The notes beneath the pieces are model-generated. The model was not told the origin of the DNA. It searched no databases and was given only the letters and a program-made list of their open reading frames with translations. Below, one piece after another: positions 9,448-18,735 of a stretch of 64,000 nucleotides of DNA (its first letter is position 1; each line of letters starts with the position of its first letter). This stretch comes from Bacteroidales bacterium (GTDB lineage: Bacteria > Bacteroidota > Bacteroidia > Bacteroidales > UBA932): assembly GCA_015060455.1 (NCBI GenBank), contig SUYM01000001.1, positions 103,865 to 167,864 on the forward strand, given 5' to 3'. The translations under genes and the position numbers were made by a program.

Positions 9448-11298
9448 TTATAAATTATTGATTGCTATCCATTTTTTAGTATCAGTAGCCGCTGTGCCTG
9501 ATACAGCATCCTCAAAAGCTCCGGCGGAGTCAAAAAGTGCAAAGTTGCATAGAAGTCTGCCATTGGTGATTTCAAGAGCACTTCTTGGTACTGCAATCTC
9601 TACAAGATATCCATTATCCTTATCTGAAGTATTGCCTGGAGTACCGTCATAAGCAGCTCTTGCCGTGATACCAAACTCTTTCGATCTCCATCCACCTGAA
9701 TATTGGTCGGTATTTTTAAGTCCGTTACATCCAACCTTGACTCTCACTGCCTTCGCTGTCAACTTATCATTTTCAACCTCAGGTGAAAGCATGATTGTGA
9801 CATTGTCTGAATTAGACAGATTATCATCTTTAACCTCAACAAGGAAATAAATATTCTCACTATCATGCGAACAACGAAGAGTTGCCTCTATCGGAGACTC
9901 GGATCCAAGGAAGAGAGCATCATCGGTCTTCTGCCACTCTCTATTATCCGCATCCAAATTTGCCTGTCTTGCAGTAGCTCTGATACTATGGTTGAGGGCA
10001 AATCTGGCCAGCATAAGAGTAGACCTGTCGCTTCCTGTCACAGATGCCTCTGTTGAAGTCCTGCAGAATATTGCAGAATGAGGAGAATCGACCTCCATTC
10101 CTCCCCAACTGCCTTTGTGAGGAAGAGAGATATAATCACCAGTGAAATTGCGAGCGCGCGCATCACCCATTGTATAATGCATCTTGCTGTCCTTTGAATT
10201 GGAATATGCGACAACTGTCTCTCCTGACGGGAATTGAACGAGGTAAGGACCGCCACCCGACAAGAAATTATCAAGTCTCTCACAATCTGCAACTTCGTCA
10301 CCAGTAAGGTGTTTCCACTGGCCATCCTCCGGAGAATATACCACAGATATGAAATATGTCTGCTTGTTAGAAAGGTCTCTTGATGCTACACACTCTGTAG
10401 CAAAAGCCATCTGATTTGTTCCGTTAAGAATGACACCGACGGCCATCTGGTCTGTATAGAAATTGGTCTGATTCAGATCACTCCACCATTTCTTTCTCAT
10501 CACTCTATATGGTTCATTTCCAACAGCAGGTGACCAGATATTGCCACCGTCATTTGAAACTACGAGTGATGTTCCTGAGTGGCTGCCGCTGATCCATGGA
10601 CGGCTCTCTGCAAAATAACAGTGAAGTTCACCTGACTCGAACTCCATCAGATGAGCCTCCCAGCAAGGACCGTTGTATATAGTCTGCTCATTGGTCCAGG
10701 TCTTTCCACAGTCTTTAGATCTTCTGATGACCAATCCCTGATCACTCTTGCTGTTGATGTAATTATATGTATTTGGCGCGCGGAAAGCAGCTACTGCAAG
10801 GAAGTCGCCATTAGACAGAACGATACCGTTTCCGTTGGTGTAATGTCTTGTATCGCTTCCTGTAGTTGTCGTCACACTCCTGCTTGCAAAAAGTTTTGCA
10901 GGAGTTGTCCATGTCTTAAGATCGCTGCTCAAGGCATAATATACATCTTTTCCGTTATTAGTACTCAGATCTGTATTAGCAGGCGTCTGCCACATCTGGA
11001 TGTAAGTACCATCTGACATGCGGCGGATACGAGGATATCTCGGATATTGATATCCCTCAGAAGCCCCATGCTCCTGAAGTGTGTTATACATCATCTTCAA
11101 GGCAGACCTCGAGTAGTCATCTTCATGGGAATTGATCTCGTCCGCTGTCTGATTCAATTCCATGAACGGAGTAAAAGTCAAGGTTTTCTGTTCACCCTTT
11201 AAAGATTGCCCACCGGTAATGCCTCGATTGTCTTTGTCGCATGCAGATGCGACAAAGATCAATGAACATGTCAAGATGGAAATAAACATATCTCTCAT
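9448..11298 (-). CDS. Sialidase-fold (BNR/Asp-box) glycosidase-like lipoprotein with C-terminal CBM9-like domain
   Basis: 616 residues, with lipoprotein signal LIFVASAC at the N-terminus. Residues ~70-420 form a likely beta-propeller with Asp-boxes SKDCGKTW and SNDGGNIW and an early YPRYPRIRRMSDG segment, as in the sialidase/exo-arabinanase (GH33/GH93-type) superfamily. Residues ~435-615 resemble a CBM9-like carbohydrate-binding domain (DDALFLG, NIYFLVEVKDDNL). It probably removes a terminal sugar or small unit from the glycan imported by the neighbouring SusC/D pair. The family and bond specificity cannot be read with confidence; a sialidase call would need the Arg triad to be confirmed. Confidence 0.75.
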   Translation of the reverse strand: MRDMFISILTCSLIFVASACDKDNRGITGGQSLKGEQKTLTFTPFMELNQTADEINSHEDDYSRSALKMMYNTLQEHGASEGYQYPRYPRIRRMSDGTYIQMWQTPANTDLSTNNGKDVYYALSSDLKTWTTPAKLFASRSVTTTTGSDTRHYTNGNGIVLSNGDFLAVAAFRAPNTYNYINSKSDQGLVIRRSKDCGKTWTNEQTIYNGPCWEAHLMEFESGELHCYFAESRPWISGSHSGTSLVVSNDGGNIWSPAVGNEPYRVMRKKWWSDLNQTNFYTDQMAVGVILNGTNQMAFATECVASRDLSNKQTYFISVVYSPEDGQWKHLTGDEVADCERLDNFLSGGGPYLVQFPSGETVVAYSNSKDSKMHYTMGDARARNFTGDYISLPHKGSWGGMEVDSPHSAIFCRTSTEASVTGSDRSTLMLARFALNHSIRATARQANLDADNREWQKTDDALFLGSESPIEATLRCSHDSENIYFLVEVKDDNLSNSDNVTIMLSPEVENDKLTAKAVRVKVGCNGLKNTDQYSGGWRSKEFGITARAAYDGTPGNTSDKDNGYLVEIAVPRSALEITNGRLLCNFALFDSAGAFEDAVSGTAATDTKKWIAINNL

Positions 11299-11307
11299 AA
11301 AGTTAAA

Positions 11308-13059
11308 TTAAAGCCAGCCGTCATTCTGCTGGAGGTTAGTATTCTTCTCACGCTCTGTTGAAGGTATCGGCCATTTCCAATACTCTTCTCCACCCCATGA
11401 GTATGTATAAACCGGATCTCCCCATACATGCTGGAGACCATTATTTATTGCAAACTTATCTTTCTTCCATGTTCCCCAGCGGAGTTCATCATAGTAAAGC
11501 TGTTCCTCGCAAGCAAGTTCCCACTTCTTCTCCTTGTAGATTCTCTCTCTCATCTGATCCTTGTTCATAACCTGGGTGTACTCGTTTGTTCCAAGAGCCT
11601 GAACGCCGGCACGAGATCTTACCTGATTTACATATTGCATTGCCTCAGCATATCTTCCCTGCTCGTTGACAGCCTCTGCGAGTGAAAGGAGTACATCGGC
11701 ATAACGGAATACAGGAACATCGATTGGATTGTACTGGATGTTAGTGCTTTCTCTTCCGACTGCTACGAATTTACGGATCATGTAAAGCATCTGATTTGTC
11801 TGTGATCCTCTAAGGTCAAGTTGCGGAGCCTCCCAGTTTCTATATGGGTAACGCATTGTATAAACGGACTCAGCACCAGATGCACCACCCTTATATTCTG
11901 CATAAGGAGTAATTGCTGTAGCGGCAAGACGCGGATCCCTGTTAGCATAAGCAGCCTTGATACGAGTTTCATTTCCAGTTGCATCGTACTCCGACATCTT
12001 TGCACCGTATGTTGACATCTGTGAAATCTCACTGTCACTCATATTATTACGGAGGAAATATACGCTTCTCTCTTTTGGAGACATCTCATTATATCCCGGG
12101 ATATAATCGTTCCAATCAAACGGCTTTCCGTTCTTCTCCTCATAACTGTTCACGAAATTCGTGTTAAGAAGGAACTCGCTATTACCGAATCCGGTAGTAC
12201 AATAACTTCCATAGAGGAAACTGAAGCAGTTACCATTACCACTCTTGGCAACCATCTGGACTGAGAAAATCATTTCATCACATCTCTCGTTCTCCTCAGT
12301 AAACAATTTGTCGTATCCGCCTGTATAAAGTGCATATCCAAGTTTTCCGACCTCTTCAAAATCTGCCTCAGCCAGCTCATATTCCTTCAACCACATATAA
12401 ACCTTTCCACGGAGAGTATATGCGGCACCCTTTGTAATACGACCATAATCTGCACTGCCCTTGTCAATCTTAGCAGGGAGAGCTTCACACTCGATTGCAG
12501 CAGTACAATCATCGATAATCAACTGCCACACCTGCTCCTCTGTAGAACGAGGCTTTGTATATTCAGCCGGAGCATAATTCTCCAGATAGATTGGAACGCC
12601 TCTCCAAAGGCAATTCAGACGATAATAATGATATGCACGGATAAACTTACACTCTGCAATTCTTTTTGCCTTCTGTTCATCAGTCATATCAGGAACTCTG
12701 TGCATGTTGTTGATAACATCATTTGCACGATTTATACCCTCATAATATCTCTTCCAATAAGTAAGGAAAAGAGAATTATTGGTCTGGATCTTTCCTGTCA
12801 GATAGTTATACTTAGATGTGCAAAGGCTGTTTGTCGGGTCCATTACAGATGAAAAGGCATCCCAATTAACCCTGGCAGCATCCACAGTCACATAGTCGTA
12901 AATCAGGTTACTATACACACCATTCACAACATTCTCAGCCAAGAAAGCAGATTCAAATGCAGTCTCAGAGCTGATCTTGTCATAAGGACGTCTTCCAAGG
13001 AAGTCCTCACAAGATGTCAGCGCGATGAACGCGATGAGTATCAAATATATTTTCTTCAT
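11308..13059 (-). CDS. susD: SusD/RagB-type outer-membrane nutrient-binding lipoprotein
   Basis: 583 residues from ATG 13059; an upstream in-frame TTG is less likely. The signal ends in the lipobox IALTSC, followed by EDFLGRRPYDKIS, the usual SusD start. N-terminal TPR-like helices (IAECKFIRAYHYYRLN, AYTLRGKVYMWLKEYELAEA) and the C-terminal RVFRYADVLLSLAEAVNE/YYDELRWGTWKK segments are typical of RagB/SusD. It is the lid subunit that captures glycan at the cell surface for the SusC channel encoded 13 nt upstream. Length is normal for the family. The substrate cannot be deduced from sequence alone. Confidence 0.96.
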   Translation of the reverse strand: MKKIYLILIAFIALTSCEDFLGRRPYDKISSETAFESAFLAENVVNGVYSNLIYDYVTVDAARVNWDAFSSVMDPTNSLCTSKYNYLTGKIQTNNSLFLTYWKRYYEGINRANDVINNMHRVPDMTDEQKAKRIAECKFIRAYHYYRLNCLWRGVPIYLENYAPAEYTKPRSTEEQVWQLIIDDCTAAIECEALPAKIDKGSADYGRITKGAAYTLRGKVYMWLKEYELAEADFEEVGKLGYALYTGGYDKLFTEENERCDEMIFSVQMVAKSGNGNCFSFLYGSYCTTGFGNSEFLLNTNFVNSYEEKNGKPFDWNDYIPGYNEMSPKERSVYFLRNNMSDSEISQMSTYGAKMSEYDATGNETRIKAAYANRDPRLAATAITPYAEYKGGASGAESVYTMRYPYRNWEAPQLDLRGSQTNQMLYMIRKFVAVGRESTNIQYNPIDVPVFRYADVLLSLAEAVNEQGRYAEAMQYVNQVRSRAGVQALGTNEYTQVMNKDQMRERIYKEKKWELACEEQLYYDELRWGTWKKDKFAINNGLQHVWGDPVYTYSWGGEEYWKWPIPSTEREKNTNLQQNDGWL

Positions 13060-13072
13060 GATAGCCAATTAT

Positions 13073-16000
13073 TTAGAATTTAATATTAAGACCGACAGTG
13101 TACTGTCTGAGAGACGCATAATATGTCTCTGAACTTGAGAATGCCGGATCCATTCCAGGATATGAAGTAAAGGTATAGAGATTGTCTCCTGAGAGGAAAA
13201 TGCGAAGTTTCTGCATCTTGATCTTCTTACTCCACTTCTGAGGCAATGTATATCCAAGTGTCACATTCTGAATCTTCAAATAATCAGTCTTATAGAGCCA
13301 GAGCTGAGAATAAGATGTACTTCCGTTCTGATCTGCTCCCCAGTTCATAGTCAAACGTCCATGCTTAGATGTAAGGTTTGTTCTTGGATCTTCAGGATTC
13401 TCCGGATCATAGAAATAGTGATCGTACGCGATCTCCTTAGGAAGGGTTCTGTCAGTGGCAGTTGCATAAGCGTTGAATCCAGGAACGCGGAAATATGATG
13501 CACCGCCTGCAGCGCCTGTAAACTGAGCGCTCAGATCGAAGCCCTTATATCCCAAATTGATATTGAATCCATAGAAAATCTTCGGAGTAAGGCTGAGATT
13601 CTGGAATGTATAGTCATTCTCATCTCCATAGATACCATCACCGTTGACATCATCATAGAGATAGTCACCATACCAGATGCCATCCTTCTTGATCTGCTTG
13701 TTAGGCATGAATGTATTGCCTGCCTGAACCATGGCTTTCGCCCATTTCATATCCTCCTCTGTGCGAATCATACCGTCTGTAGGTCCTCCCGACGGGTTCA
13801 CTGAGCCATCAGAGAAGAAATACTCGCCTGTACCGCGATAAAGGTTAAGGAGATAGTACTCATTGATCATCTTGCCCTCCATGACACGACGCTGCTCACC
13901 TACCTTAGTTGTGACATCACCGATGTTTGTCTGATAGGTTCTGATTCCGTTGGCATCTGTAACCCACTCAGCCTGAAGTTCGCCTTTATACTTGCTGACA
14001 ACATTCCAGTTACGTGTAAAATTACCAGACACACCGTATGTGAAGTCGCCGACTGAATCCTTCCAACCTAAAGTAAGCTCGACACCGTCATTGATAACCT
14101 CACAGAGATTCTGTACCGGCGCGCCCTTATTTCCGATTGTTGCATAGATCGGAGCAGCATACAGGATACCGTCAGTAAGTTTATGATAATAATCGGCCTC
14201 CAATGTCAATCTGCTGTTCAGGATAGCGAAATCCAATCCAACGTCTGTAGTAGTTGTTGTCTCCCACTCAAGCAGGCTGTTTGAAAGTTGAGAAACGATA
14301 CCTGCTGCCAATGTACCTCCGAAAGGATAGTAATAACCAGAAGAATATGTCGAGATATATTCATAGTTACTTACTGCGTGGTTACCGAGTTTACCCCATG
14401 AAGCGCGGAGTTTCAGGTTGTCAACGCCTGATCCCTGCATGAATCCTTCCTTCGAAATGCGCCATCCGGCTGAAATTGAAGGGAAAAGGCCCCATCTTGT
14501 ATTCTTTGAGAATCTTGAAGAACCGTCATAACGAAGGTTCACCTCAGCCATATATCTGCCATCGTATGCATATGTCGCTCTTCCAAATACAGATGCAGTA
14601 GCAAAATCTGTGGTTGTACCGTTGATATACTCAAGATTCACAACATTGTTCATTTCCTTGAGGATATCATTCTCAAAGCCTTTCTTTCTGCTTTCCAATG
14701 ACTCATTAGTACTCTCGAATGCCTCAAATCCTACCAAAGCACCTACCTCATGTCTGCCGAATGTCTTGTTCCATGAGAAGTCAGTCTGGAAAGTCCATCT
14801 TGCCGTACGGTCATGTGTTTCAGTAAGCATGATCACGCTCAAATCCTGGTAAGTATATGCGTTCTGATTCTTACTGAATGAATGTGCATTCAAAGGATTG
14901 TTATGAGTCTTGGTCTTGTACTCGTTCCATGAGTAGTTGAAAGACGCATTGTATTTGATGTCAAATGGCAGATTGATCTTCATGAACGCAGTCGTGTTCA
15001 TGTAATGTGATGTACGGTCACGAGTAATTCGGTTGATGAAGTACAGGTTATTACGGCAGGCTGTATTCTGCTCGGAATTCTCCATCCATCCGAATTTTCC
15101 GTCATAATAAGGATAAATTCCCGGTACGGCGCGCGACATATAAGTATATGCATCTGTCACACCACCCAACTGTGTATTTGCCCTATATCCAAACATCCTG
15201 ACACCTACTTCCATCCAATCTGTGATGTTTGAACTGAGGTTGGTACGAAGAGATATCTTATCCTGACCACTGTTGTCAACAATACCAGGATTATCCAGAT
15301 ATGAGAGCGATATATTGAAACGGATTTTCTTTGTAGCACCCGATGCAGTGAGTGTATGTTTCTGATAAACAGAAGGTTTATACATAGCATCCATCCAGTC
15401 GACATTCGGATAAGCCACATAGTTTGGGAATCCTGACTCAGCTATTCCATATGGATCCTTTTCTTTTTCAGCCCAAAGATCGATCATACTCTGAGAGAAC
15501 GGAAGAGTCTTATCCACATTGGCTGCAGACTCATTCATGATCATCATGTAATCCTTATAATTGGAAATCACACCGATGTAATGCTCTGGCTCCTGATATG
15601 ATGCCATACCGCTATACTCAACATTGAATCTTCCTTCATCAGCAAGTTTGGTAGTTACGAGAATGACACCGTTAGCACCTCTGTTACCGTATATGGCACA
15701 AGAGGCAGCATCCTTGAGAACAGAAATAGTCTCGATATCGCTAGGATTCACATTATCAAGGGATCCCTCGAATCCATCCACAATCACAAGCGGAGATGAA
15801 TCATTGAGCGTACCGATACCTCTGACGCGCATTGTAACACCCTCAGAACCTGGCTGACCTGAATTCTGATATACATAAAGACCAGCACTGGCACCTCTAA
15901 GCAAAGCAGAACTTGTTACAGCAGGACGTGAAAGCGCCATATCATCATAATTCACTGTAGATACAGAACCTGTGATATTCACTTTCTTCTGAACACCATA

Positions 16001-16327
16001 TCCTACAACTACAAGTTCTTCCATCATTTCAGATGAAGGCAAAAGTTTTACATCTATTTTGCTTTGTTCACCGACCTTCATCTTCTGAACTGTATAGCCC
16101 AAAAAATCGAATTCAAGAATCTCATCAGCTGTAGCCGCAATCTCATAGGCTCCATTCTCATCCGTAATGACACCCCTCTGAGTTCCCTGAACTATTACAG
16201 AAGCACCTGGAAGAGGCAGATTTGCCTCATCCAGTACTGTTCCCTTCACCGGTTTCATCTGGGCATATCCTATGTGACATGCCAACAGGAGCACGGCGAC
16301 AACTATATATTTATATATTCTTGTCAT
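13073..16327 (-). CDS. susC: SusC/RagA-family TonB-dependent outer-membrane transporter
   Basis: 1,084 residues from ATG 16327 (an in-frame TTG two codons earlier is possible). The signal peptide ends near HIGYAQ. Residues ~26-110 form a carboxypeptidase-D regulatory-like domain (KGTVLDEANLPLPGASVIVQ, FLGYTVQKMKV). The TonB-box/plug region begins ELVVVGYGVQKKVNITGSV, with the plug landmarks VRGIGTL, PLVIVDGFEG and IYGNRGANGVILVTTK. The remainder is a 22-strand barrel ending in VGLNIKF. It imports oligosaccharides using TonB energy, paired with SusD just downstream. Confidence 0.97.
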   Translation of the reverse strand: MTRIYKYIVVAVLLLACHIGYAQMKPVKGTVLDEANLPLPGASVIVQGTQRGVITDENGAYEIAATADEILEFDFLGYTVQKMKVGEQSKIDVKLLPSSEMMEELVVVGYGVQKKVNITGSVSTVNYDDMALSRPAVTSSALLRGASAGLYVYQNSGQPGSEGVTMRVRGIGTLNDSSPLVIVDGFEGSLDNVNPSDIETISVLKDAASCAIYGNRGANGVILVTTKLADEGRFNVEYSGMASYQEPEHYIGVISNYKDYMMIMNESAANVDKTLPFSQSMIDLWAEKEKDPYGIAESGFPNYVAYPNVDWMDAMYKPSVYQKHTLTASGATKKIRFNISLSYLDNPGIVDNSGQDKISLRTNLSSNITDWMEVGVRMFGYRANTQLGGVTDAYTYMSRAVPGIYPYYDGKFGWMENSEQNTACRNNLYFINRITRDRTSHYMNTTAFMKINLPFDIKYNASFNYSWNEYKTKTHNNPLNAHSFSKNQNAYTYQDLSVIMLTETHDRTARWTFQTDFSWNKTFGRHEVGALVGFEAFESTNESLESRKKGFENDILKEMNNVVNLEYINGTTTDFATASVFGRATYAYDGRYMAEVNLRYDGSSRFSKNTRWGLFPSISAGWRISKEGFMQGSGVDNLKLRASWGKLGNHAVSNYEYISTYSSGYYYPFGGTLAAGIVSQLSNSLLEWETTTTTDVGLDFAILNSRLTLEADYYHKLTDGILYAAPIYATIGNKGAPVQNLCEVINDGVELTLGWKDSVGDFTYGVSGNFTRNWNVVSKYKGELQAEWVTDANGIRTYQTNIGDVTTKVGEQRRVMEGKMINEYYLLNLYRGTGEYFFSDGSVNPSGGPTDGMIRTEEDMKWAKAMVQAGNTFMPNKQIKKDGIWYGDYLYDDVNGDGIYGDENDYTFQNLSLTPKIFYGFNINLGYKGFDLSAQFTGAAGGASYFRVPGFNAYATATDRTLPKEIAYDHYFYDPENPEDPRTNLTSKHGRLTMNWGADQNGSTSYSQLWLYKTDYLKIQNVTLGYTLPQKWSKKIKMQKLRIFLSGDNLYTFTSYPGMDPAFSSSETYYASLRQYTVGLNIKF

Positions 16328-16356
16328 AATCAATGTATTTAGTTGTTACTCTGTAG

Positions 16357-17988
16357 TTATTTCCAAGAAATTGATACTGCCTTGCAGATATCGTCGATAT
16401 TAACAAAGGCCATCAAACGTGTATCCACATACTCACACTTAGCAATCTGATAACATGTGTTATTTCCAGTTGCAGTTCCCGCAAGTGATGTATACTCTCC
16501 TGCAGCACATACAAATCTGATTCTGATATAGCCGCTTCTGATCGGGTTCTCCAATGTCATGGTATGTGTCATGATATGTCCTTTCCATGTCTTCTCCACG
16601 TTACCATGAGGGATAACCCATGTACATTCCATTTCAAACTTCTTATCCGGAGATTTCTGGAGTGACTTGTTGCATTTCCACTGAACTCCGTCGAGATATT
16701 CAACATTCCAGAATATAGGAGCACCACGACCGAACGCAGGCAAGGTCAAAGTAACCTTAGTTCCTGCTGAAATATTCTTCACCGGCACAGAGAATTCAAG
16801 TCCGTCGCCGGTCCAGATTCCCTTGATACATGGACATGCGTAGTTATAATCAGGGAACTGTCCGAATTCAAAACCAATGTTCTTAGGAGTAGGGTTGTCT
16901 GAAGAAACAATCCATGTTGCTGTCGCCTGAGGCTGAGACAGATTCTTCCAGATATGCGAATCAGCTGCCAGACCTTTATTCACAGCGTTGGTTGGCCAAA
17001 GATCTGCATAATCAGCCTTCAATGCACGAGGGTTCCCGTTTTCATATCCGACTGGCCACTCAACTGGTGAATTGCATGCGATGATACCGTCCTCACCTGG
17101 CTTGGTAAGGTTAAACTCGATCACATCACCTGCCTTGTAAGACGAACCGCCCTCATTAACAAGCACTTCAGAGTCGACAGTATTGCCATCAACATCAGTT
17201 ACGGTCACAAGGAAACCTCCTAATGGAACTGTAAATGGTGCTACAGCAAAAGAAACTGAAGAATATCCGGTCTTAAGTGCAAAACCGTTTTCTCCGAAAT
17301 TGACCGTCACAGATTTCTTTGCTGATCCCTCCGCAATATTCAACTGATCTGCAAGAAGATCGTAAGTTGCGTTGAAAGCCAGCATACCACCGGAAAACTC
17401 TGCCTCATCATAAGGCTTGATTTCAATTGATTTCAATACTGGAAGATGGTCATCACCGAGTATGTTACCCGGAATATTTATCACCATCTGACTTGCAACG
17501 CTCTCAAAAGCAAGTTCTACTGGAGCGACAACGCTTGTCTTCGCTGCCTTAGCCACCTGAAGCGATTTTCCTGTAACGCCGTATTCAACTACAGCTGGTA
17601 CATCAGCAACGAGGGTTGTAAGATCTCCATCGTATGCCGATACCGGAAGAAAGGCACTGAACTTGAAATTGTGGTCGCCGGCATAAGAAAGAATGTTGTC
17701 GTCATCTGTTTTCTTGACCAGATTGACAGTCATTCCTGAAGACACCGGAACAAAATGTGCAGGATTGTTCTGACTCATTGGCAGATCAATACTCTCTCCG
17801 CGAGTACATGTTGCAATGACAGCCACCTCATCATCGACTGTCAGAGACTCGCCTTGGACAATAGCCTTGAAATTGACATCCAGCGATTCATAATCTAATC
17901 CCTTGTTGTCCGCATCTGAGCGAGTACAACCTGAAAGAAGAAGCATCAGCAAGATTGGCCCACTGAATAGTTTGAGAAACTTTTTCAT
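16357..17988 (-). CDS. Fimbrillin-family lipoprotein, first gene of the glycan locus
   Basis: 543 residues. The lipoprotein signal ends LLLSGC. Residues ~35-300 look like a fimbrillin beta domain (NFKFSAFLPVSAYDGDLTTL, SYKAGDVIEFNLTKPG). Residues ~305-543 form a second beta-rich region with many aromatic residues, possibly a binding module (IFWNVEYLDGVQWKCNKSL, RSGYIRIRFVCAAGEY). It lies 29 nt upstream of SusC and starts the minus-strand operon, unusual as most loci begin with SusC. A surface glycan-binding role is inferred from position; there is no recognisable catalytic signature. Confidence 0.75.
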   Translation of the reverse strand: MKKFLKLFSGPILLMLLLSGCTRSDADNKGLDYESLDVNFKAIVQGESLTVDDEVAVIATCTRGESIDLPMSQNNPAHFVPVSSGMTVNLVKKTDDDNILSYAGDHNFKFSAFLPVSAYDGDLTTLVADVPAVVEYGVTGKSLQVAKAAKTSVVAPVELAFESVASQMVINIPGNILGDDHLPVLKSIEIKPYDEAEFSGGMLAFNATYDLLADQLNIAEGSAKKSVTVNFGENGFALKTGYSSVSFAVAPFTVPLGGFLVTVTDVDGNTVDSEVLVNEGGSSYKAGDVIEFNLTKPGEDGIIACNSPVEWPVGYENGNPRALKADYADLWPTNAVNKGLAADSHIWKNLSQPQATATWIVSSDNPTPKNIGFEFGQFPDYNYACPCIKGIWTGDGLEFSVPVKNISAGTKVTLTLPAFGRGAPIFWNVEYLDGVQWKCNKSLQKSPDKKFEMECTWVIPHGNVEKTWKGHIMTHTMTLENPIRSGYIRIRFVCAAGEYTSLAGTATGNNTCYQIAKCEYVDTRLMAFVNIDDICKAVSISWK

Positions 17989-18029
17989 GTTTTGGTTATT
18001 TAGTTGTTTGTTGTTAGCATAAACATGCT

Positions 18030-18059
18030 CAAAGTTATTTATTAAATAACATGGCTAAA
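18030..18059 (-). promoter_or_regulatory. Candidate promoter of the glycan locus operon
   Basis: On the minus strand a -7 element TAACTTTG (18037-18030) matches TAnnTTTG. It is preceded after 18 nt by TTTA (18059-18056), one base off the -33 consensus. It lies 42 nt upstream of the fimbrillin ATG. The exact -7 match supports it; the weak -33 and short spacer reduce confidence. Confidence 0.4.
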
Positions 18060-18458
18060 TAATTCGGTCAAATTTGACTACATTATGAATAAATTTTAAC
18101 ATCGCGTTGCGGACAGAAAACTGATGTGCCATCCCTTGGGTATCCATATCAGTGTTATACGGTTTGGGCAAATGCCCGCCCCAATGTCTTACCTCGAATG
18201 CAAAAGATACAAGATAATTATGCAAAAATTGGTAATATGTAAAAAAGTTGTGGGCACGTTATCCCCTGCCAGGTCGTGTATCTTGATCACAATGATGTCG
18301 AGTCCTTTATGTTGAACAGTGCTGAGTTCTGGCATTACTCCATTCCTTAGCCATAAAATCTGCTTTATGGCAGAAAAGGAATAATGCTATAGTTATTGGT
18401 TATAATTCTAAAATTACATTTCGCCTATTGTCTGTTAAGCGAAATGCTACAATCAAAA
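18060..18458. other. Intergenic stretch with two hairpins, no convincing gene
   Basis: No coding sequence with a credible start and composition is visible; a 63-codon frame at 18124-18315 lacks a promoter or family resemblance. Two inverted repeats stand out. One pairs GCCATAAA with TTTATGGC, extended by ATTCCTT/AAGGAAT (18342-18382). The other pairs CATTTCGC (18417-18424) with GCGAAATG (18439-18446). Confidence 0.6.
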
Positions 18459-18496
18459 AATTGGGCGACCGAACGTGCACGTTCGGTCGCCCAATT
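18455..18496 (-). terminator. Intrinsic terminator built on a perfect 38-bp palindrome
   Basis: Bases 18459-18496 are a perfect palindrome (AATTGGGCGACCGAACGTG followed by its exact complement). Read on the minus strand it is followed by six T residues (18460-18455), making a strong intrinsic terminator. No T-run follows on the plus strand. It lies 22 nt after the stop of the minus-strand micro-ORF. Confidence 0.75.
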
Positions 18497-18517
18497 TCGA
18501 TTCTCAAAGAGGATCAG

Positions 18518-18628
18518 TTATTGGATATCATCCGGAAATTCCAACAGATTCTGATCGAAGCGGCGGTCAAAGTCTGATTCGAGTTCCATTGCAAGTATTG
18601 CTCTTTTTCTAACTCCAATCACTTTCAA
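18518..18628 (-). CDS. Possible 36-residue micro-ORF divergent from the radical SAM cassette
   Basis: It reads from TTG 18628 to TAA 18518; an internal ATG at 18589 would give 23 residues. The product would start MKVIGVRKRAILAMELES and end LLEFPDDIQ, a basic half followed by an acidic half. A -7 element TATATTTG lies 31 nt upstream (18666-18659), and the perfect-palindrome terminator lies 22 nt downstream, so a complete transcription unit surrounds it. I do not recognise the peptide. The non-ATG start and small size mean it could be chance. Confidence 0.35.
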   Translation of the reverse strand: MKVIGVRKRAILAMELESDFDRRFDQNLLEFPDDIQ

Positions 18629-18658
18629 TTTGCAATGATTGATAATGATAGCCAAATG

Positions 18659-18666
18659 CAAATATA
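18659..18666 (-). promoter_or_regulatory. -7 promoter element for the micro-ORF
   Basis: TATATTTG on the minus strand exactly matches the Bacteroidota -7 consensus TAnnTTTG. I see no clear -33 TTTG at 19-21 nt. It lies 24 nt from, and opposite to, the -7 element of the radical SAM cassette. Confidence 0.35.
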
Positions 18667-18689
18667 GTCAAATATTAGTATAAATACAT

Positions 18690-18697
18690 TATATTTG
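18690..18697 (+). promoter_or_regulatory. -7 promoter element of the lipoprotein/radical SAM pair
   Basis: TATATTTG, exact -7 consensus, ends 38 nt before the ATG at 18736. No good -33 box is visible. It is the only consensus -7 between the terminator palindrome and the cassette. Confidence 0.45.
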
Positions 18698-18735
18698 TAG
18701 ATGGGAATCAACTTCAATCCAAACCGTCCGGCATC

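Noticed and set aside
9448..11298. Firm sialidase (GH33) assignment
   Set aside because: Asp-boxes and propeller layout are present, but I could not identify the full Arg triad or Tyr/Glu pair with confidence, and the N-terminal YPR segment also fits exo-arabinanase-like enzymes.
18124..18315. 63-codon plus-strand frame between the glycan locus and the palindrome
   Set aside because: No promoter, no recognisable sequence, and a composition unlike a protein; it overlaps the upstream region of the glycan operon.
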